Assembly: GCA_050305935.1 (NCBI GenBank)
Contig: JBNLGG010000001.1
Span: 1 to 64,000, forward strand
Direction of reading: 5' to 3'
Origin: CAJXNP01 sp050305935
GTDB taxonomy: Bacteria > Bacteroidota > Bacteroidia > Cytophagales > Cyclobacteriaceae
Length of the DNA stretch: 64,000 nt
In this document: piece after piece, positions 52,901 through 61,181 of the stretch
Numbering within the stretch: position 1 is the first letter of the stretch
How the letters are laid out: the number at the start of each line of letters is the position of its first letter
The notes under the pieces: generated by a model
Database searches by the model: none
Told to the model about the DNA's origin: nothing
Seen by the model: the letters and a program-made list of their open reading frames with translations, nothing else
Position numbers and translations under genes: made by a program

Positions 52901-53110
52901 AGTAAAACAAATGGAGTGATCAATAAACTAACAATAGGGTTTATCGGGAGAAATTTATTGATGTTAACGCCAGATTCTAATACTTGGGGAGATCCTGATT
53001 TCAGAAATACTCATCGAGTTAATGATGATGCAAATGGAATTGGAATAGGCGGTTATTTTCAAGGACCACCTACAAGATCTTATGGATTTAATTTGAATAT
53101 CGAATTTTAA
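49949..53110 (+). CDS. SusC/RagA-family TonB-linked outer-membrane protein
   Basis: An outer-membrane importer that takes ligands from its SusD lid and is powered by TonB. From the ATG at 49949 (1053 residues) it has a signal peptide to about residue 22 (YAQG), a carboxypeptidase D-like regulatory domain at about 24-105 (TVTGKVTSEEDGSAIPGVNVV) and the TonB-box/SusC signature SEIVVTGFG. The plug comes next (LRGLRSISQNNSALIVIDG and IYGSQAANGALIVTTK), then a long barrel ending GFNLNIEF. No extra signalling (STN) domain is present. Codons are more AT-rich than in neighbouring housekeeping genes. The ligand is unknown. Confidence 0.95.
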   Translation: MKRILLLCFVLLTGVSAEIYAQGRTVTGKVTSEEDGSAIPGVNVVLAGTSTGTVTDVNGAYNISVPEEGGVLQFSFIGLISEEVEIGNRSVIDITMKSDVRQLSEIVVTGFGIERAANEVTYQTEKVNSEELMQGQQQVVAAGLAGKVAGLQINVQDNGVNPQTQILLRGLRSISQNNSALIVIDGSIASNGAFSQLNANDIESIDVLKGANAAAIYGSQAANGALIVTTKQGERNQRFTVGYNTSYTLDKVSYLPEFQTEHGIGWDGHYDRIENTNWGPRFDGVLRPIGPSFPDGYVLEDQVVPYAPIKDNLKDFYETGTTFQNTFYLSGGDETGSFYMSYGRVDTKGIVPLDEYQRNTFRLNANKTLGKLTLGINSSYVNDDQNIVGQSIGDQDRTLYWFVLNAATNIPVSKYKDWDNPESYAYADNYYNAYYQNPYWAVNTNRDNDNTNRLVGNINAKYEITDKINLSGRIGIDRRAGQGKEWRDAQEYDPDLQPAAGAVSSYLIDSEFQTTEANGQVLLSGNFKLNNMFTLKPIIGTAFLSRDFRTSTMRANNLSVPGFYDISNGTGSLDAVVDQQQKRTFGVFADLTFGYRDWAYLNLTGRQDYTSTLPKDDNGYFYPSASVGVVLSEAIPAITASTNGIVSFLKVTFSNSTVYNDPPVYAINERFLKPETRVARLGEDVGKYAFPYKDINGFSISTTTVDPNLKKEKLNTWEFGANAAFLDDRFFADFSYFKTITSNLITYTTPSYASSALSYLTNIGELKGSGYEITLGGSIIRSGDFDWTFNVNYTSAETVVQEIKDDIKEVAIDNYSAYGTFAIVGKEFPQIKAQSYLRDPQGRVVINPENGNPMSGDVKAFGKTTPEYIIGASSKVGYKGISISATIDYRAGHVWYSQGNDNMEFTGRSMESVSADRKNFVFPNSSYKDGDGNYVANTNIPVSGGVMGFWQNVYNEINENYVQDASSFKLREVALNYTLPKSILSKTNGVINKLTIGFIGRNLLMLTPDSNTWGDPDFRNTHRVNDDANGIGIGGYFQGPPTRSYGFNLNIEF

Positions 53111-53121
53111 AAAGAGCTAAA

Positions 53122-54612
53122 ATGAAAAAGTACATATTTATATATCTTTTCATCGCACCATTTTTTTTCGGGTGTGAAGATTGGTTGGATGTCAATAAGG
53201 ATCCAAATAATTTAACAAGCCTGACTCCTGATTTAATGCTACCGGTTGCTCAGAATTATACAGCCAGGTGGTATAATTCTGATCGATTTGTGCAGCATTT
53301 AGGAAACATGATCATGTATAACTGGAGTGAATCCGGGGGATATTCATGGTATAATGATGAATTTTTATATTTGGTGAACTCAACATTTTATAATGAGATT
53401 TTTGAAATAGGGTATTATCGGGCACTAAAGGATTATCAACAAATGGATATACTTGATCCTGAGGTTTATCCTGCTTATGTTGGAATTGCTAAAATTATGA
53501 AAGCATATCACTTTCAAATTTTGGTTGACTTTTATGGTGATATACCATATTCTGATGCATTAAAAAGAAGTGAAGTTCCTAATCCAACATATGACGATGC
53601 AGAATCGATTTATGATGATTTATTAGTGCAATTAACAGGGGCAATTGCCTTATTGGAAGCAGCTGAAGATAGTGATTTAAGTATAGACCCTGTGTTCGAT
53701 TCGAATCCAAATCCTTCTGCTAATACTAGTGACGATAGAGTTTTCCATGGAGATTTAACAAAGTGGAAACAATTTGCAAATACGATTAAGCTTAGAATTC
53801 TTACAAGGGTTTCAGATGTTAAAAGCACACAATTTATTTCTGATGCTTTAGCTGTTATTTCTGCAGAAGGTTCTGGATATATAACTGATGATGTAGAGAT
53901 CAATCTTGGTTATGTTAAAGAAACTAATAAGCAAAATCCATATTGGGAATATTTCGGTGCAAATGCAAACGGAGTGGTTACATTGACTAGTAAGGCTACA
54001 TGTGCTTCAGATTTTATATTAGATTATCTACAGGATAGAGGAGATACAAGAATAGATTTTATTTTTGAAAAACCCGCTACAGGCCATTTAGGTGTTCCTC
54101 AAGGAATAACAGCTGATCCTGTTATTTATCATTCTGACAATGTTTCAGGTATCGGCCCCGGTATTTTAAGTGGGGATGATCAAAGTTCTATTATTTTAAC
54201 TTTAGCAGAAACGTATTTTAATCAAGCTGAATTAGCTTTAAAAGGTTTTGGTGGTGATCCTGAAACATTCTATAACATGGGTGTTACAGCTTCTTTTGAA
54301 ACACTTGGGGCTACTGGAGCTTCTAATTATCTTGCTCAAAATATTGAAAATGTGAATTACGCTTTTTCAAGTAATAAGCTAGAAGCAATCATAACTCAAA
54401 AATGGTTAGCTGGAATAGGATTAACAGCAGAACAATCATGGTTTGATCATTCCAGGACAGGTTATCCAGTTGGGCTCCCAATTTCACAAGAGGCGCCAAA
54501 CCTTAGACGACCAGTTAGGCTTGCTTATCCTGCAAGTGAAGTAAGTGGAAATTCAGCAAATATGCCATCTCAACCGGATGTGTTCACAAGCAAGGTTTTT
54601 TGGGCTAAATAA
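53122..54612 (+). CDS. SusD/RagB-family nutrient-binding lipoprotein
   Basis: The surface lipoprotein lid of the SusC channel. The 496 residues start MKKYIFIYLF and carry a lipobox at GC (Cys18). A helical TPR-like region with the family opening DWLDVNKDPNNLTSLTPDLMLPVAQN follows. ETYFNQAELALKGF and the C-terminal region (WLAGIGLTAEQSWFDHSRTGYP) match the SusD-like group that binds nutrients as an outer-membrane lipoprotein. It lies 11 nt after SusC and 12 nt before the next lipoprotein gene. Ligand class cannot be told. Confidence 0.93.
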   Translation: MKKYIFIYLFIAPFFFGCEDWLDVNKDPNNLTSLTPDLMLPVAQNYTARWYNSDRFVQHLGNMIMYNWSESGGYSWYNDEFLYLVNSTFYNEIFEIGYYRALKDYQQMDILDPEVYPAYVGIAKIMKAYHFQILVDFYGDIPYSDALKRSEVPNPTYDDAESIYDDLLVQLTGAIALLEAAEDSDLSIDPVFDSNPNPSANTSDDRVFHGDLTKWKQFANTIKLRILTRVSDVKSTQFISDALAVISAEGSGYITDDVEINLGYVKETNKQNPYWEYFGANANGVVTLTSKATCASDFILDYLQDRGDTRIDFIFEKPATGHLGVPQGITADPVIYHSDNVSGIGPGILSGDDQSSIILTLAETYFNQAELALKGFGGDPETFYNMGVTASFETLGATGASNYLAQNIENVNYAFSSNKLEAIITQKWLAGIGLTAEQSWFDHSRTGYPVGLPISQEAPNLRRPVRLAYPASEVSGNSANMPSQPDVFTSKVFWAK

Positions 54613-54624
54613 AATTAAACAAAT

Positions 54625-55524
54625 ATGAAAAAGCTTAAATATATATTATTAATTCTTCTATCCTGTTCAGTGTTATCAGCGTGTTTTGATAATGATGATA
54701 ACTTTATTGATCAGGTAAAGAACAGTCCTAACATAGTTGAATTTGATAGTTACAATATCAATTTGGTTGGAATTGCAAATGGAAGTACCTATGACAAGGA
54801 GTTGTATGTTAAAATGTCTGGTCCATCGACTGGAAGTTTATCAGGAGATATAACTGTGAGTTTAGTTGCAGACCCTTCCTCTACAGCAGTAGAAGGTGTG
54901 CATTATACACTCAATACTCCAACTTTAACTCTTAAAAAAAGCAATAATTATTTGGGAATTATAAGTATTACAATGTTATCTGAAGGTAATTCTCCTCCAC
55001 TGGAAGGAACACCTGAGTTTGACAAGTATGTAGCACCATTTGTCATTTTAAATATGATAAATGCTACTGGAGAAAGTAATGTGGTAGCTACTGGTAAGCA
55101 AGCGGATATTGTTTTAAATTTCATTGCTCCGAACCCTTATGCTGGAGATTATGATGCGGAAATTATGTATTTTCACCCAACAGCAGGTGGTTCGCATCCT
55201 TCCGATCCGGATTTTAACCCCAATGATCCATTTATTTCGGAAGTAAATGAAAAAACCCTTTCCCCGATAACAGGAAGAAAGTGTGAAACAGGTTTTGCAA
55301 TATGGGGTGATACCGACATTTGCTGGATTACAATTAACTCTGACAATTCAATTTCATTTGTGGTTGATGATACATGGCCATATGATGTGACTTTAGGTAA
55401 TCCTTATGACCCTTCCCAAGTGTCACATTATGATCCTGATACTGGTATAATCTATTTATACTACAATTATGAAGGTTCAGGAGGAACAAGGGTTTTTTGG
55501 GAAGTATTTACTCCTAAATTTTAA
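54625..55524 (+). CDS. Lipoprotein of the SusCD locus
   Basis: A 299-residue protein with a lipobox LSAC (Cys20). It is an all-beta-looking protein: an N-terminal part (about 35-165) of Calx-beta/DUF4843-like strands (EFDSYNINLVGIANGSTYDKELYVKM, STAVEGVHYTL), and a C-terminal part (about 170-299) rich in Tyr, Trp, Asp and Pro that may bind ligand. Such lipoproteins often sit on the cell surface and capture substrate for a SusCD pair. No enzymatic motif is visible. It is part of one unit with SusCD (12-nt gap). Confidence 0.75.
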   Translation: MKKLKYILLILLSCSVLSACFDNDDNFIDQVKNSPNIVEFDSYNINLVGIANGSTYDKELYVKMSGPSTGSLSGDITVSLVADPSSTAVEGVHYTLNTPTLTLKKSNNYLGIISITMLSEGNSPPLEGTPEFDKYVAPFVILNMINATGESNVVATGKQADIVLNFIAPNPYAGDYDAEIMYFHPTAGGSHPSDPDFNPNDPFISEVNEKTLSPITGRKCETGFAIWGDTDICWITINSDNSISFVVDDTWPYDVTLGNPYDPSQVSHYDPDTGIIYLYYNYEGSGGTRVFWEVFTPKF

Positions 55525-55545
55525 TAAAAATTGAATTCTAAGATT

Positions 55546-56403
55546 ATGAAAAAAAGTAGAATAATTAATATAGCATGTTTAGGGGTAATTATGTTTCTGT
55601 ATTCTTGCTTTCCTGAACAAGAAGTGTCTCCTGTAAAAGATCCAAGTAATAATTCAGTAGCTACTATTACTCCTCAAGGGGATTATTCTATAGTAAAAGA
55701 AGGTGATACATTAGTTTTTGATATTACTGTTAGTAAAATGGTAGAAAATGCTGTTCAGTTTAGTTTGCAGGTTGATGAGTCTTCTACCATTGCTGATGAT
55801 GATATTGTAATCGAAGGAGGAAACCTTTCTAGTTATAGTACGGGGACTCAGTTAACCGTAATTGTGGTACCAGATGCGTTGCCTGAAGAGGGGGAAACCT
55901 TTGTGTTTTCTATTAGCTCTGAAGAAGATATTACCTGGAATTTTCAATTAAGTCCTAATTCTGATGTGTTGATGGGAAATACCAAAATCAATAATTACGA
56001 TTTTAGCTTGGATTGGAGTGAGGGGACATTTGAGGATATGGACATGTGTGATTGGAATGTCGATTTCGATATATATGTAGCAAATGCTGATTTTTCAGAA
56101 GGAGTGTTTGGCGGAGCCACTGGTGCATGTCCTTTAGAGTCTGCTTCATTATCTGGTCTACCTGATGGCACTTATGATATCTACGTTGATTACTATGATG
56201 GTGGTATCGAAGGTGAATTGCCAAATGTTGAAATTCCCTATACAGCTTCATTCAGTCATAATTCAGGGGCTTTATTTACTATCGAGGGTACTTATAATGG
56301 TGTTGATGACGTTGGGGCATCCACAGTTATTGGCCAAATTGTCATTTCTGGTGGGACATACACACTATTAGACGACCAGGGAAATGAAATAGGGGCAATG
56401 TAA
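55546..56403 (+). CDS. Second lipoprotein of the SusCD locus, Calx-beta-like
   Basis: From the ATG at 55546 the protein has 285 residues, with a lipobox YSC (Cys21). Residues about 40-140 look like a Calx-beta strand set (EGDTLVFDITVSKMVENAVQFSLQVDESSTIADDDIV). The C-terminal half is very acidic (FEDMDMCDWNVDFDIYVAN and DIYVDYYDGGIEGE) and could bind Ca2+ or a cationic ligand. The frame is open to a TTG at 55531, but the ATG gives the better signal. It is last in the SusC-SusD-lipoprotein-lipoprotein unit and followed by a terminator. Function unknown. Confidence 0.72.
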   Translation: MKKSRIINIACLGVIMFLYSCFPEQEVSPVKDPSNNSVATITPQGDYSIVKEGDTLVFDITVSKMVENAVQFSLQVDESSTIADDDIVIEGGNLSSYSTGTQLTVIVVPDALPEEGETFVFSISSEEDITWNFQLSPNSDVLMGNTKINNYDFSLDWSEGTFEDMDMCDWNVDFDIYVANADFSEGVFGGATGACPLESASLSGLPDGTYDIYVDYYDGGIEGELPNVEIPYTASFSHNSGALFTIEGTYNGVDDVGASTVIGQIVISGGTYTLLDDQGNEIGAM

Positions 56404-56434
56404 GCACATCATTAAAAAAAAATAGTTTTTAGGT

Positions 56435-56477
56435 AAAGCCATCATTTCTTAACAAAGAGGTGGTGGCTTTATTGTTT
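56435..56477 (+). terminator. Terminator of the SusCD locus
   Basis: A 10-bp stem AAAGCCATCA (56435-56444) / TGGTGGCTTT (56461-56470) with one G-T pair and a 16-nt loop is followed by ATTGTTTT. Confidence 0.55.
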
Positions 56478-56520
56478 TGCGTGGTTAGCATTTTAATTTG
56501 ATTTTGCGATTATTAGATAG

Positions 56521-56913
56521 ATGATCCGTAACTATTCTCGTGTTGTATTTGTCCTAATATTTTTTTATTTAAGTTGTTCGACTTCAAAGAATCCTGCTAG
56601 ATTTCGAAACCAACGTGTATTCGATTTAAAAAGCAAAGAAGGTTCTTTTAACATTGACAGCACCTATGTAATGTGTATTAACCCGCCAATACCCGAGGGA
56701 TACCAAATGATTTTTGTCGTAAACCTAAATGATACATCTGTGGTTTTTAGTCAAAACCTGCTATATCCAGAAGTAAAATGGATCGACACTTTCAAAATTG
56801 AAATAAGTAGAGGCCTTGGAATCATTAATAATAGCAATGGCCGGGAAATATCTATACTTGATATCAGAACCAGTCAAATAAAAATTGTCAACAAAGAACA
56901 TATAAAAAAATGA
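56521..56913 (+). CDS. Small lipoprotein coupled to the T9SS cargo gene
   Basis: A 130-residue protein of unknown family with a lipobox LSC (Cys19) and mostly beta-strand prediction afterwards (MIFVVNLNDTSVVFSQNLLYP). The end of the gene (AAAAAATGAG) overlaps the start of the 1372-residue gene by 4 nt, so the two are translated from one mRNA. A helper or tether for the large surface protein is a reasonable guess, not shown by sequence. Confidence 0.7.
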   Translation: MIRNYSRVVFVLIFFYLSCSTSKNPARFRNQRVFDLKSKEGSFNIDSTYVMCINPPIPEGYQMIFVVNLNDTSVVFSQNLLYPEVKWIDTFKIEISRGLGIINNSNGREISILDIRTSQIKIVNKEHIKK

Positions 56914-59900
56914 GTAGGGCCCGGTTTGGAATGAGTTTGCTTTTAGCAACCTTCGTTGGAGTTTTGTTTATTGTATTTAACCAATTTGATAACCTCAACA
57001 AAGAGTACACAACCGCTGAGCTGCTTCAAAAACGAATTCAAAAGAAAAAAGGGATATTCGTAAAATCGAATCCAAAATTTGATCACCCCAGCGAATACTT
57101 TGAATACCATAAGGGCATCCGAACCAGGGAAAATCAGGAAAAGCCCTCATATCCAGTAAATTATAAGATTAAAGAACTTAGGAGAGCAAAAGAAATGCTT
57201 CCCAAAAATGCAAGGACAGCCGGTCTACAATTTTTTGAAAGAGGGCCATTCAACACTCCCGGCAGATCCAGATCTTTAATAGTTGATCCCGAAGACATTA
57301 ATCTTGATACATGGATACTGGGCACTGTTGGAGGTGGGATATGGAAAACTACGGATGGAGGTGTCAATTGGACAAACACATCTAAAGACCTGCCGTCTCT
57401 TGCAGTTACAACGATGGATTATTGCAAAAGTAATCCGGAAGTAATTTATGCAGGAACAGGTGAAGCTGTAGGCGGGTCAGTCGGAATCATAGGTAGTGGG
57501 GTTTACAAATCGGTCAATGGAGGAGACTCATGGGTGTCACTGTCCTCTACCGTGTCAAAGGAATTCTCTGTTGTTAACAGGGCTGCGGTTCATCCCCAGG
57601 ATCCGGAAACCATAATTATTTGTACAGCACAGGCAGATTGGGATCGAAATTTCAGGAGTAGCATTTTTAAATCAACTGATGGAGGGGATAGTTGGGCAGA
57701 GGTATATGAGTCCGACAAATGGGTGACGCAGGTTATCTTCAATCCTGAAAATCCCAACACAGTTTTTGCGACTAGTTGGGGTGAAGGAATAATTAAGTCA
57801 ACTGACGGTGGCAATTCCTGGGTTAAGAAATTGGCTGGGTTTCACAATGTATCAGGGCGGGTGGAAGTGGCTGTCGCTCCAAGTGATACGAGCTGGATAT
57901 ATGCATCAGCTGTTGGCGATGCAAAAAATGCCAACTATGATCTCTATTTAAGCATAGATGCTGGAGAAAGCTGGGTAGTTATTGACCAATTATATGAAAA
58001 TAAACGATTCGATTTTCTTGGAGGGCAGGGAGATTATGATCATACGGTAGCCGTTCATCCCTTTAACAAGGAGGTTGTCTATATTGGTGGAGTAGATTTG
58101 TGGAAAACTGAAATATTGAGTGCTCAGTCTGAACAGGAAGTTATCGAGGTAGTGGTGGATGTTAGCAACGGAAGTAACTCATTTTGGGATTTCGTTAACT
58201 TTGGCGCCGACTATTTCCAGGGAAGGTTAGAAATAGGGAGCAATTTACCTGATGAGCAGTTTGCAAATGTGATCATGATCACGGGGCCCGGGGTCAATCA
58301 ATTAGCACACAGGTTCACAGTAAATAAGAAGGGTTCTGGTGTGCCTGACAATGAATTCAAGTATCAGGATTATGTTGAGGTACCATTTCAGGTTTGGGAT
58401 ATTGATAATCAAAGACAATTGATGGTTTCTTTTCGCGATCAGCAGGAGGATGGTGGTTTTACTTTGCTAAACCAAAATACTGCAGCGGGTGATGAGGAAA
58501 ACCACTCCCGTGAATATGTTTACATACATGGTGTTGAATATTCTGAAACACCTAACGCCTCGATTGCTCAAAACGGTGGTGATAACATTGGGCATACGTT
58601 TAACCAAATGTATTTCTTTTGGCCCTTTTTAAGGGAGAGTAAATCGTTTGACAGTGCAAATCCAGAGGTAGACACCATTAATATAGAATATCTGCAAGAA
58701 ATAATGGAACTAAGGGCGTCGAATCATTTTAATGTTTCTGATGCTTACAACAACTACGATAAGAAAAACAATGCATACGACACTGACTTAGGTCAATTTA
58801 TTTTTCACCCCGATCATCATTTTTTAACGCTTCTTCCAATAAACCCAACAGACAGTACCTTTGAAATTTTTGATTGCAGTGATGGTGGCATTTACCACTC
58901 AAATAGCGCTAAGGATCCTGGGATTAACGACGGCGACTGGCTTTCGGCCGGTAAGGGAGTGATTTCAGGCCAGTTTTACGGAGCTGATAAAAAGCCGGGA
59001 GAAGAAGTGTACATTGGTGGTATGCAAGATAATGGTACATGGCGATCTCCCGACAATACCGAAGCAGAGAAAACAACAACCTACAGCCTAAGTTTAACGG
59101 GAGATGGTTTTGAAGCCATTTGGCATAATACAGACCCTGAATCGATCATAGCCAGTAGCCAGTTCAATGGTTTCGCTAAGACTAGTGATGGTGGCGACAC
59201 ATGGTTTGAAGCCACGAGAGGGTTAACCGGAAGTAGCCCATTTATATCGAAATTGTCTAATTCGCCTGCCAAGCCGGATATTCTCTTCACAGTAACCTCG
59301 GACGGGGTCTTTAAAAGCACAAATTTTGGAACGAGTTGGGAGTTGACACCGATCACCGAAAAGTGGGGCTTGACCTCCTTTCTGGATGTGGACGTGTCAA
59401 GGATCAATTACAATGTGGTTTGGGCTGGATCGGGTATGAGCGCGACCCAAAACCTGCATGTTTCGACCGACGGTGGGAAAACGTTCAATACCACAAATAA
59501 TTACGATCTGGCGACATTGGGAAATATTTCCGGATTGTATGCCCACCCCATAGAAGACAGTACCGCTTATGCACTCTTTTCATTTTCTGAGGGGCCAAAG
59601 ATTTTGAGGACGACAGATCTTGGCCAGACCTGGGAAGATATTTCAGGCTTTCATTCAGGTACCGTGAGCACAAACGGGTTTCCCGATGTGGCTGTCTACG
59701 ATTTACTCGTACGACCGGACGATCCAAATATCCTTTGGGCGGGAACTGAAATTGGAATTTTTGAATCCATCAACAATGGTGAAACCTGGACTTTTTTGGA
59801 CAGTGAGCTAGGAAGCGTGGCCGTGTGGCAGATGAAACCTGTGGATGATCAGATTGTAATTGCAACCCACGGACGCGGAATTTGGTCAGCCATGCTGGAT

Positions 59901-61028
59901 GAATTTGTTGAAGTCACTTTCACCCCCGCGCTCGTCGACGGGGGAACAACAATAGAAGGTGATTTGTACCTAAGGATAGATTTTAACTCCCCTTACGATT
60001 CCACGGTCTTGTATGCAGACAACAATATTTTCTACAAGATATCCTCGACCGGTGTCAAAAAAGATAGCTTGCTTCGGATTTCCGATTCTGGTTTAGCTGA
60101 AAATAAAGTATATGGCATTAATATGGTTTCTTACAGGAACGGGAAGCCCTTTTCCTCTGAATCAGGCGAAGTCGTGTTTTATACGGTTGGAAATCCAGTG
60201 GTTGAATATGTCAATGATTTTAACAACAAGGATTCATCGGATTTTGTTGGTATTGGATTTAGTCTCAACCAACCTTCGGGATTTACCAATTTTGCGATTC
60301 ACAGTGAACATCCCTATCCGGAAGGGGTCAATTATCCTGAGGGCAGTTACGAATTGGTGTATTACTTAAAAAACCCCGTAACAGTTGGGGAAAGGAATAC
60401 AAGGTTCCAGTACAGGGATATTGCCATCATCGAGATCGGGGACACGGGTTCAAAATTTGGTGAAGAGAATTTTTACGACTACGTGGTCGTCGAGGCCAGC
60501 TTAAACGGATATGATTGGATCAGTATTGCGAATGGATATGATGCCAACAAACAGATCTCATGGAAGAACGCATTTAATGCTGGAAACGATGGCGATCCCA
60601 GCTTGTACATTGCAAATGACATTCTCCTGAATAGCAAATTTGAGACGGGCGATGAGCTCCTTTTCCGCTTCAGACTTTATACCGACCCATTGTCCAACGG
60701 CTGGGGATGGTCGATCGATGATCTTTCGATTATGGAGGTGCCAATTACTGGAATGGAAGATGATTTTAAGGAAAAGGCACTTGTCTATCCAAACCCGGCT
60801 GGGGAAATAGTCAACGTTAAAATGAAGGTGCCAGAAACACAGGCTTTTCAATTTTCCTTGATAGATATAAATGGAAGACAGGCGAGGGCCAACTGGACGC
60901 AAACACTGGGAAGTGGTGATCAGATATTCCAGATAGCTAGAAATGGTTTAAAACAGGGGGTCTATTTCCTTAGAATTGCAGGACTCAGACACGGTGAATT
61001 TTCACTTCATAAAATTGTTTTTAAATAA
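56910..61028 (+). CDS. Large secreted protein with BNR/VPS10-type propeller repeats and T9SS type A sorting domain
   Basis: A 1372-residue exported protein. The N-terminus has a hydrophobic segment at about 8-24, then a charged, helical pro-region to about 100. BNR/Asp-box repeats (for example STDGGDSWAEVYE, STDGGNSWVKKLA and TSDGGDTWFEATR) form one or two beta-propellers over about 110-1000, interrupted at about 430-640 by a non-repeat insert. Beta domains follow, and the last about 85 residues (VYPNPAGEIVNVKM to QGVYFLRIAGL) form a type A T9SS sorting domain. It is related to sialidase/VPS10-like glycosidase or binding proteins, but no catalytic set is evident. The 3' part uses more GC-rich codons than the 5' part. 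Confidence 0.85.
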   Translation: MSRARFGMSLLLATFVGVLFIVFNQFDNLNKEYTTAELLQKRIQKKKGIFVKSNPKFDHPSEYFEYHKGIRTRENQEKPSYPVNYKIKELRRAKEMLPKNARTAGLQFFERGPFNTPGRSRSLIVDPEDINLDTWILGTVGGGIWKTTDGGVNWTNTSKDLPSLAVTTMDYCKSNPEVIYAGTGEAVGGSVGIIGSGVYKSVNGGDSWVSLSSTVSKEFSVVNRAAVHPQDPETIIICTAQADWDRNFRSSIFKSTDGGDSWAEVYESDKWVTQVIFNPENPNTVFATSWGEGIIKSTDGGNSWVKKLAGFHNVSGRVEVAVAPSDTSWIYASAVGDAKNANYDLYLSIDAGESWVVIDQLYENKRFDFLGGQGDYDHTVAVHPFNKEVVYIGGVDLWKTEILSAQSEQEVIEVVVDVSNGSNSFWDFVNFGADYFQGRLEIGSNLPDEQFANVIMITGPGVNQLAHRFTVNKKGSGVPDNEFKYQDYVEVPFQVWDIDNQRQLMVSFRDQQEDGGFTLLNQNTAAGDEENHSREYVYIHGVEYSETPNASIAQNGGDNIGHTFNQMYFFWPFLRESKSFDSANPEVDTINIEYLQEIMELRASNHFNVSDAYNNYDKKNNAYDTDLGQFIFHPDHHFLTLLPINPTDSTFEIFDCSDGGIYHSNSAKDPGINDGDWLSAGKGVISGQFYGADKKPGEEVYIGGMQDNGTWRSPDNTEAEKTTTYSLSLTGDGFEAIWHNTDPESIIASSQFNGFAKTSDGGDTWFEATRGLTGSSPFISKLSNSPAKPDILFTVTSDGVFKSTNFGTSWELTPITEKWGLTSFLDVDVSRINYNVVWAGSGMSATQNLHVSTDGGKTFNTTNNYDLATLGNISGLYAHPIEDSTAYALFSFSEGPKILRTTDLGQTWEDISGFHSGTVSTNGFPDVAVYDLLVRPDDPNILWAGTEIGIFESINNGETWTFLDSELGSVAVWQMKPVDDQIVIATHGRGIWSAMLDEFVEVTFTPALVDGGTTIEGDLYLRIDFNSPYDSTVLYADNNIFYKISSTGVKKDSLLRISDSGLAENKVYGINMVSYRNGKPFSSESGEVVFYTVGNPVVEYVNDFNNKDSSDFVGIGFSLNQPSGFTNFAIHSEHPYPEGVNYPEGSYELVYYLKNPVTVGERNTRFQYRDIAIIEIGDTGSKFGEENFYDYVVVEASLNGYDWISIANGYDANKQISWKNAFNAGNDGDPSLYIANDILLNSKFETGDELLFRFRLYTDPLSNGWGWSIDDLSIMEVPITGMEDDFKEKALVYPNPAGEIVNVKMKVPETQAFQFSLIDINGRQARANWTQTLGSGDQIFQIARNGLKQGVYFLRIAGLRHGEFSLHKIVFK

Positions 61029-61053
61029 GGAACAAATTGACTACAAAATTTTG

Positions 61054-61080
61054 AACAGGCCTTGAGCCTGTTTTTTTTTT
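61054..61080 (+). terminator. Intrinsic terminator after the T9SS cargo gene
   Basis: A 7-bp stem AACAGGC (61054-61060) / GCCTGTT (61066-61072) with loop CTTGA is followed by a T-run to 61080. Confidence 0.85.
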
Positions 61081-61149
61081 GATTTTGTATTCAAAAAGTT
61101 CAAAAATTCTTTTACCGGGGAATTATTTTAAGGCCTTTTCCATTATTAC

Positions 61150-61164
61150 TGTGAACGATTCACA
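61150..61164 (+). promoter_or_regulatory. Operator-like palindrome TGTGAACGATTCACA
   Basis: A perfect 6-bp inverted repeat with a 3-bp centre, 17 bp upstream of the NUMOD4/HNH/HTH ATG. It resembles a Crp/Fnr-type half-site pair (TGTGA / TCACA) with a 5-bp rather than 6-bp spacer. It may be the binding site of a Crp-family regulator or of the downstream protein itself. Confidence 0.45.
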
Positions 61165-61181
61165 AACCTTAATTTTTACAA

